Of a stretch of DNA of 28,114 bases, positions 22,627 through 28,114 are shown in pieces (the first letter of the stretch is position 1; each line of letters opens with the position of its first letter). This DNA comes from a virus. Under the pieces are notes generated by a model. That model worked only from the letters and a program-made list of their open reading frames with translations. It did not search any database and was not told where the DNA came from. The position numbers were made by a program, and so were the translations under genes. Location of the stretch: IMG/VR virus record IMGVR_UViG_3300042465_003522, positions 1 through 28,114 of that record; one strand, 5' to 3'.

Positions 22627-22875
22627 CTACTTAAGAATGTGAGCCTTGGCAAAGTCTAAGAAGACATAACCAAATCCTACAATTACCATCCACACAAGTC
22701 CCGCTAGAGTCTTCTCTATAATGGCTTTGCGTAGTTCAATGCTCTGTGCTTCTTTCTGAATAGCCATCTTTACCCAACGATGTTCTTCGTCAGATAAGAT
22801 GGGTGGTGCAATTGTTGTAGATTCTAAAGCAATGATAATATCGCTAATGAGTTCTTTACGTTCTTCAGGCGTCAT
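22627..22875 (-). CDS. Single-span membrane protein, possible holin-like, 82 aa
   Basis: The N-terminus is acidic and helical (MTPEERKELISDIIIALES). A charged helix EEHRWVKMAIQKEAQSIELRKAIIEKT follows, and then one membrane span LAGLVWMVIVGFGYVFLDF (58-76) near the C-terminus. Related small phage proteins with the pattern K-T-L-A-G-L-V-W are common near tail and lysis genes. It could be a second holin or antiholin-type regulator, but that is inferred from location and form only. The next gene starts directly after its stop. Confidence 0.65.
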   Translation of the reverse strand: MTPEERKELISDIIIALESTTIAPPILSDEEHRWVKMAIQKEAQSIELRKAIIEKTLAGLVWMVIVGFGYVFLDFAKAHILK

Positions 22876-22894
22876 TGCTTATAGTCTCAATTTG

Positions 22895-23200
22895 TTATGC
22901 TGTAGTCCAAGGCACGCCAGCTTCTTGCACCGGAGCCTTCAGAGCATCAATTTGGCTTTGCAGAGAAGCCTCCACCGTGTCTTTGCCCAGAGTTGTTTGC
23001 ACCCAGCCTACAACAATGGCTTCAGTGAGGCTTGCATAAGGGAGGAAAGATTCGCTTTCCGCTTGTGTGTAGCCGGTGGTGCCGTAGGTGCTGGCTTGGA
23101 ATGTGCCGTCTGTAGCGCTCACGTTGTAGTGCACCGTGACTACGAAGTCATCGGAGGTGAGGCGGTTCATTTGCGAGATTGTCCAGAGATATGTTGTCAT
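22895..23200 (-). CDS. DUF7936-like small phage protein, 101 aa
   Basis: The protein begins with TTYLWTISQMNRLTSDDFVVTVHYNVSA-type beta strands, contains DGTFQASTYGTTGY (31-44) and continues LTEAIVVGWVQTTLGKDTVEASLQSQID to a PW ending. I recognise this as a small family commonly found directly after tail fibre genes in phages. It could be a fibre-associated or assembly protein. ATG 23200 has AAGGA six bases upstream and the gene lies thirteen bases after the fibre stop. Confidence 0.7.
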   Translation of the reverse strand: MTTYLWTISQMNRLTSDDFVVTVHYNVSATDGTFQASTYGTTGYTQAESESFLPYASLTEAIVVGWVQTTLGKDTVEASLQSQIDALKAPVQEAGVPWTTA

Positions 23201-23213
23201 GATTTTTCCTTAG

Positions 23214-26200
23214 TTAAATTGCTTCGAGAGCAGTGATGCGAGCGGTCAGGGCGGTGATGAGGGCTTGCTGCTCTTGGATTGCGGCTGTGAGCGTGGCTAC
23301 CAAGAAGCTGGTGTCAACGCCTTGATATGCAGGAGAGCCATCTTCTTTGACTGCGTCTTTCTCACCCTGCACGCAGTCAGGAACAATCGCTTTTAGCTCA
23401 TGAGCGATAAATCCTTGCCCATTCAAGCCATCTGATTTCCACTTGTATGTGACTGGGTTTAGTGCAAGAACCTTTGCAAGTGCGCCCGTCATGGGAACAA
23501 CGTTTTCTTTTAGCCGGTAGTCGGAAATTGAGGCATACGATACCGTGTTGCTGCTAGTTGAAATATACCCCGCAAGAGTAGTTGTACTTGTATAAAACAA
23601 GGCCGCGTAGTAAGTAGTACCAGTGTGTTGCGTACTAAAACAGGCGTTTCCGCTACTGTTTGGAATGATACTAAGACGGCCTGCACCTTGGTTTAGCAGA
23701 GTCCCCACCAACAAGTTCCCACTAGCATCCAGCCGCATCCGTTCTATGTCAGATGTAGCAAATGCCAAAGGTTTGTAGGCTCCAGTTGAACCGTAGCTTG
23801 CAGAGATAACCCAAGCATCTGGGGTGGTGGCATACCCCATTGCAAGAACAGAATCATTGGCAATACGCTGTATTGTTGATGTGCGTACATTTGCAACAAT
23901 ATCCGCTTCTATTGCAGGAATTACTCTTAATGCACGATTTGATGCTGTTGTGCTTCCAGAAATATCCAACTTTGCAGCGGGCGAAGTAGCCCCAATACCA
24001 ACGTTGCCGGAGGCGTCGATTCGCATCCGCTCTGTTCCGTTGGTGTAAGTAGCAATGTAATCCGCACCAGATTGGTAAAGCCAAAGACCGCCATCAGTAC
24101 GCTTGGAAATTAGCGTTGTTGAGGTTACGCTGTTGGCATTAGTCCATTGAACATCAGTTGCAAGGGCAGTAAAACTTTGTCCAAAATTTGCAACAGTTGC
24201 TTGCGCTGCAACATTTGAAGTTACATTTAATTTTGTAGCACCCGGCGAATTCGTCCCAATGCCCACGTTACCTGCACTGTCGATGCGCATCCGCTCAGTA
24301 GCAGAAGTTGAAAAAACAAGCGGTTGGGCTTGAACTGTTTGTATATAAGTACCCCCAGCGCCGCTGTTACTAAACGAAGTAGTGCCGCCTACTGTTTGAA
24401 AAAGGGAAAAGTAATTATTTGTTCCCGATGCGATACCTAAATATCCCGCATTTGACCCAGCAGTTGCACTTGTATTTGTAGTTGCTACCCAATTTGCAAT
24501 CCCTGACGCATCTTTAGATACATGCAAAGGGTAGCCCGGCGAAGAAGTTCCAATCCCCACATTGCCAGCACTGTCGATGCGCATGCGTTCGTTTCCAAGA
24601 GTGCGAAACTGGATGTTATCTACGCCATTAGCACTTGTAATTGCTGTTCCTCGAATAAACTCTGTGTTTGCTGCAAAAGACGAAGACGATCCCCCTGCAA
24701 ACAAGCGTAACAATGCGCCAGCGCCATCTGAAGTAACAGGATTTTGTTCAAACCTAATAGCACCAAAGTCGTGAGAATTTCGAGTTCCGAGCGATGTGGC
24801 AACAATAGCCGTTGCTCCGCGTGTTTCGGCTACAAAGTTTCGCTGTCCTTTTAGCTCTATCGTCAGGGGGTCTGTGGCACTTGCGTTTAGAACTGTAAGA
24901 CGACTGTCAGGCAAAGTAGTCCCAATCCCCACGTTACCTGCGCTGGTGATGCGCATGGCTTCAGCACCGCCAAGCTGCCATATATGCCCTCGAAAGGTCG
25001 CCGCTTGTGCTGCGTTATAAACGGTGTAGCCAGTGGCGCTGTCGCGGTAAATATCGGTGTATTGACTACTTGCATCAACACCAATGCGTATTTTTGCGGA
25101 AACATTGCCAACGTGAAGTAGTGCTGACGGTGAAGCCGTACCAATACCAACGTTGCCAGCAAAATAATTAACGGCAGTGCCAACAGCGTAGAAGTTAAAA
25201 CGACCTGTGCCAGACGCTATGTCGCTGTAAAAACCGTAGTTGTTGGTCGCGCCAATAAGAGAAGACCCGGCAGTAAAGCCAATTTGAGTTGTTACGGCTG
25301 AGCCGGCACCAATGGTGGCTTGTTGAGCGTGATAGTGTATGTAAGTCGGTAACGTAAACGCTGCTGCTGCTGTTAGCAACACATTGTCAAACGCAAATGT
25401 AGTACTGGTTACATCACTTTGCACAACTCCTTGTTGGCGAACCGCTGAGCCATTAACGCTACCTGTAATGCTTTTTGCAATGAATAAAGTTTGTCCCGCT
25501 GAAGGGGTTGCTCCGATTCCAACTCTACCCGCATTATCAATCCTCATACGCTCAGTAGGCGAAGCAGCGCCGTCAGCAGTGGTGCTGAACACCAAGCGTC
25601 CGGGCATGTCGTTTGTGCCGGGAGTACCGTCTACAAGAGCCTCTATCCGTGCGCCAGCAATATATGCGGCAGAGTCGGCTCCGGCAAATGAAATATCACC
25701 AAGCGAATCACCGGACTGAACGACAGTAAACCCACCGGGTGAAGTGCTGCGGCTTTTTACAAACGTATTGCGTGACGAAAACGCATCATTTGAGAATCGC
25801 CCCTGAGCTGTATACCCAAACGCTGCCCAGTTTTGCAAGCCATTTGCAAACCCCCATACTGGAACTGATGTGGTGTTACCCGTAATAACAGTCCCACTCG
25901 CATCAATTACAAACGGACTAGCGTCAGGATTAGTCGAGTCCTCAACCAACAGCGCATTACCTGTGCCAAGCTGGGTGATACGTAGGGCAGCGTTGGTGTT
26001 GTCGGTTACGCTAATTATTTGATTACCGCTAAGGGTTGTTGTACCCGAGGCAGTCAAAGTAGTAAATGCGCCTGTGCTGGCTGTTGTAGCGCCCACAGTG
26101 CCGTTAATGTTGATAGAGGCTGTGCCGGTCAGGTTTGTCACCGTGCCAGACGAAGGCGTTCCCAACACACCGCCGTTAATAACAGGTGCGCCAGCAGTGC

Positions 26201-26774
26201 CAACATTAACAGCAAGAGCAGTGGCAACACCAGTGCCCAAGCCAGCCACACCAGTGCTGATGGGCAATCCTGTAGCATTAGTCAGTGTAGCCGATTGAGG
26301 GGTGCCCAAGATTGGTGTGACTAGCGTGGGTGATGTAGCCAACACATTATTGCCACTACCTGTGTTAGTAACCGACACCAAGCCTTTGCTGGCATCTGTA
26401 GCAACAGCGCTAGAGGCTGTCAGGCTGGACAACACAGGCTGTGCAGTTAGTGTAGTTACACCAGTTACAGCCAAGGTGCCACCAACGGTTTCGTTGCCAG
26501 CAATGAAAGCATCTTTATACTTCAGCGAAGAGGTGCCTAAGTCAACAGTGTTTGTTGTCTTTGGATACATGGCAGCAATTGTAACTACAACATCCTGCAC
26601 TGGCCCAATCTTAACAATGGCAGCACCCTCAGCAGATGTGCCATCATGAGTGTGACCTGTAGAAGCGTTGAACGCTGTTTGCACGCCATCAAATTCATTG
26701 TCTAAATCGGCAGCATTTATGATGTTTCCATCAGCAATGTTATTGGTAGTGTCTTTACGGGTATATCCGGTCAT
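23214..26774 (-). CDS. Tail fibre with C-terminal S74 intramolecular chaperone
   Basis: The 1186-aa receptor-binding fibre begins TGYTRKDTTNNIADGN and has Gly/Thr/Ala-rich repeats in the first third (LGTPQSATLTNATGLPISTG and similar). Beyond about residue 400 it carries seven copies of an R-M-R-I-D-x-A-G-N-V-G-I-G-T collar motif. The C-terminal 103 residues form an S74/endosialidase-type chaperone. S1084 in ISDYRLKENV is the conserved autocleavage serine, QGFIAHELKAIVPD follows, and a coiled-coil end ALITALTARITALEAI closes it. In this family the chaperone trimerises the fibre and is cleaved off before Ser. The host receptor is not predictable. It is followed by the DUF7936-like gene. Confidence 0.9.
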   Translation of the reverse strand: MTGYTRKDTTNNIADGNIINAADLDNEFDGVQTAFNASTGHTHDGTSAEGAAIVKIGPVQDVVVTIAAMYPKTTNTVDLGTSSLKYKDAFIAGNETVGGTLAVTGVTTLTAQPVLSSLTASSAVATDASKGLVSVTNTGSGNNVLATSPTLVTPILGTPQSATLTNATGLPISTGVAGLGTGVATALAVNVGTAGAPVINGGVLGTPSSGTVTNLTGTASININGTVGATTASTGAFTTLTASGTTTLSGNQIISVTDNTNAALRITQLGTGNALLVEDSTNPDASPFVIDASGTVITGNTTSVPVWGFANGLQNWAAFGYTAQGRFSNDAFSSRNTFVKSRSTSPGGFTVVQSGDSLGDISFAGADSAAYIAGARIEALVDGTPGTNDMPGRLVFSTTADGAASPTERMRIDNAGRVGIGATPSAGQTLFIAKSITGSVNGSAVRQQGVVQSDVTSTTFAFDNVLLTAAAAFTLPTYIHYHAQQATIGAGSAVTTQIGFTAGSSLIGATNNYGFYSDIASGTGRFNFYAVGTAVNYFAGNVGIGTASPSALLHVGNVSAKIRIGVDASSQYTDIYRDSATGYTVYNAAQAATFRGHIWQLGGAEAMRITSAGNVGIGTTLPDSRLTVLNASATDPLTIELKGQRNFVAETRGATAIVATSLGTRNSHDFGAIRFEQNPVTSDGAGALLRLFAGGSSSSFAANTEFIRGTAITSANGVDNIQFRTLGNERMRIDSAGNVGIGTSSPGYPLHVSKDASGIANWVATTNTSATAGSNAGYLGIASGTNNYFSLFQTVGGTTSFSNSGAGGTYIQTVQAQPLVFSTSATERMRIDSAGNVGIGTNSPGATKLNVTSNVAAQATVANFGQSFTALATDVQWTNANSVTSTTLISKRTDGGLWLYQSGADYIATYTNGTERMRIDASGNVGIGATSPAAKLDISGSTTASNRALRVIPAIEADIVANVRTSTIQRIANDSVLAMGYATTPDAWVISASYGSTGAYKPLAFATSDIERMRLDASGNLLVGTLLNQGAGRLSIIPNSSGNACFSTQHTGTTYYAALFYTSTTTLAGYISTSSNTVSYASISDYRLKENVVPMTGALAKVLALNPVTYKWKSDGLNGQGFIAHELKAIVPDCVQGEKDAVKEDGSPAYQGVDTSFLVATLTAAIQEQQALITALTARITALEAI
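23690..25560 (-). repeat. Seven imperfect fibre repeats with an ERMRID-NVGIGT core
   Basis: On the complementary strand the motif encoding E-R-M-R-I-D-x-A-G-N-V-G-I-G-T recurs at irregular distances (copies near 25540, 25150, 24940, 24570, 24275, 24010 and 23720). Some copies are degenerate: one keeps only GNVGIGT and another reads RMRLDASGNLLVGT. The segments between copies differ, which suggests a modular fibre shaft that can recombine. Confidence 0.85.
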
Positions 26775-26812
26775 ATGAGTTTCTCTCTTTTAAACAGTTT
26801 TATCACAACAAC

Positions 26813-28114
26813 CTAGCGTCTGTCATGTATTGAATATTCCAATGTGGCAGCATCAAGTGAAAAAGGTGGATCTTGCCCGTCTGAAATAAATTGTAAAGAA
26901 ACAGTGAATCCTGAACCGATCACTTGTGTTTCAAATTGCTTAACAAGTTTTGTACCGTAATATGTTGTTCCATATTTAGCAGCACTTGTTCCATAAAAAC
27001 CAACAACACCAGTTGCGTTAGACAACGTAATGGTTGATGGTTGAATACTGTTCAGAGTGTCAAAGTCTAGTTTCAAATTGACAGAGGTTGTAACGCTGCC
27101 TTGTGGGTCAGCATACAAAAACATCTTATAGAAAGTCTTCCGAATGCGTGGATCATTTAAATGTACATAGGGTGTTGCAAAAGAAGCAATGATATTACCA
27201 CCATCAAAACTATTACCACTTTCCATTTGATATACATAACCATCATCATGAGCAAAGACAATTGTTTCAGTTTGATCATGATAGTTGGAGTCAGCAACAT
27301 ATGCTCTAATACCGACTGTTTCTGCCCAAGCAATATCTGAGGTATTGTCACCAGACATTTGAGTACCGAGCAAGCCTTTAGAAGAGGATGATGTAACTGT
27401 TGCGTTATATCCTAATATTCTATATTGTGATTTCTGTTTAATTACAATACTAGAAAAGCTACTAGATGAAGCAATAAGAGATGTTGACTCTGCTTGAATA
27501 GGCTTAGATACAACACCTAAATTGAAGTCGTTATTACGATCTGTAGCACCCAACAAACGCAGCCCTTCTGGACCAAGAAAGATTACATCACCACCCATCT
27601 CTTGAATGGTATCACTGGCTACACAACCCACCTTACGTGTGATGGGCTGTAACGAGAAGTCAGCAAGTGTGTTTCCCGTAAGTTGGCTAATTGTCTTCTC
27701 AGTGAAGATGATTAGTGTTTCTCGAAAAACAATTAAACCAGTAATAACATTACCAACAGATATAACACCAGAGCCTGTAGCTGCTTGAAAATCATTATCG
27801 CTATAGGGTGCTGTAAATGTAAGTATATCACCTTTGGCAAAGAACATTTGATTCTTATGGAAAGCTACAAAGCTTGCTCCTTCAATATCAGACGGCCCAT
27901 TATTTAAAATGTTAAAGCTAGCACCATTCCAGATGAATGGATAATTAATACCATCAACACCAATAATCTTTTCAGTTGTGCCAATGCGATATTTATCAAA
28001 GCGAAGCTTCACACCATTTGAATAATTACTTGTCAGCCATGTCAACGCAGCATTATCAGCAGGGCTACTAGCAAGGGCTGGGCTAATGGAAATGGTTGCA
28101 ACACCAGCGACAAC
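26813..28114 (-). CDS. Tail/connector structural protein, 5' end outside window
   Basis: The frame is open to the right window edge (433 residues visible), so the TTG at 28045 is not a trusted start. The sequence is beta-rich with repeated short strands, such as GLIVFRETLIIFTEKTISQL, GGDVIFLGPEGLRLLG and a final strand TVSLQFISD, ending EYSIHDRR. The layout resembles beta-propeller tail or DNA-stabilisation proteins such as P22 gp10 or T7 gp12 tail tubular proteins, especially the central 'effort to display a value then report an error state' type of blade strands. This assignment is a weak resemblance and not a motif match. It is the nearest gene upstream of the fibre, which fits a fibre-bearing tail hub. 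Confidence 0.5.
   Translation of the reverse strand, partial: VVAGVATISISPALASSPADNAALTWLTSNYSNGVKLRFDKYRIGTTEKIIGVDGINYPFIWNGASFNILNNGPSDIEGASFVAFHKNQMFFAKGDILTFTAPYSDNDFQAATGSGVISVGNVITGLIVFRETLIIFTEKTISQLTGNTLADFSLQPITRKVGCVASDTIQEMGGDVIFLGPEGLRLLGATDRNNDFNLGVVSKPIQAESTSLIASSSSFSSIVIKQKSQYRILGYNATVTSSSSKGLLGTQMSGDNTSDIAWAETVGIRAYVADSNYHDQTETIVFAHDDGYVYQMESGNSFDGGNIIASFATPYVHLNDPRIRKTFYKMFLYADPQGSVTTSVNLKLDFDTLNSIQPSTITLSNATGVVGFYGTSAAKYGTTYYGTKLVKQFETQVIGSGFTVSLQFISDGQDPPFSLDAATLEYSIHDRR

Noticed and set aside
26074-26649. Plus-strand frames opposite the tail fibre
   Set aside because: Low-complexity Val/Pro/Ala-rich shadows of the Gly/Thr repeats of the fibre, with no ribosome sites.

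Overview
This window looks like part of a tailed bacteriophage (Caudoviricetes) genome with a podovirus-like gene set. The evidence is a T7-type replication module, tightly packed genes with 1-8 base overlaps, a large virion and lysis module, and no bacterial housekeeping genes. The host is probably Gram-negative, because the phage has a 3-TM holin of the gene-transfer-agent type, a small M15 peptidase endolysin and a lipoprotein signal peptide. Both window edges cut through genes. No integrase, repressor, tRNA, CRISPR array, RNA polymerase, terminase, portal or capsid gene is visible here; several of these probably lie outside the window.

The window has two convergent arms. The plus-strand arm (1-12408) holds replication, nucleotide metabolism and accessory genes. 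It opens with the C-terminal helicase half of a T7 gp4-like primase-helicase. Next come two small unknown genes, a family B DNA polymerase with 3'-5' exonuclease motifs and an unusual N-T-D-G motif C, a gp2.5-like ssDNA-binding protein, and a T7 gp6/FEN-like 5'-3' exonuclease. After these lie a dATP/dGTP diphosphohydrolase, an HNH endonuclease, a small two-TM protein, an RNA ligase and a MazG-like pyrophosphohydrolase. A clear intrinsic terminator (8133-8154) separates this block from a class II (B12-dependent, monomeric) ribonucleotide reductase, which has its own terminator (10087-10114). The arm ends with a two-TM protein, an SPFH/band-7 lipoprotein, a PD-(D/E)XK nuclease-like protein, an N4 gp49/Sf6 gp66-family protein and two unknown genes.

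A GC-rich hairpin with T-runs on both sides (12413-12436) works as a bidirectional terminator between the arms. The minus-strand arm (28114 down to 12439) is the virion and lysis module. In transcription order it contains: a beta-rich tail/connector-like protein (cut by the window edge), a 1186-aa tail fibre with repeated collar-like motifs and a C-terminal S74 intramolecular chaperone, a DUF7936-like small protein, several small membrane or unknown proteins, a 3-TM holin, an M15 endolysin, a mini HExxH metallopeptidase, and then a run of probable internal/ejection proteins. That last run has an 820-aa protein built around sixteen 22-residue repeats, proteins of 70, 165 and 501 aa, and a 1218-aa protein.

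The genes fit a lytic-style programme. The plus arm raises dNTP supply (RNR, MazG, dATP/dGTP hydrolase), copies DNA (helicase, SSB, polymerase, exonuclease) and manipulates host nucleic acids or membrane (nucleases, RNA ligase, SPFH protein). The minus arm supplies late virion proteins and lysis. The most noteworthy points are the mosaic replisome (T7-like accessory proteins with a family B polymerase), the perfectly phased 22-residue repeat protein, and the phage-borne SPFH lipoprotein.
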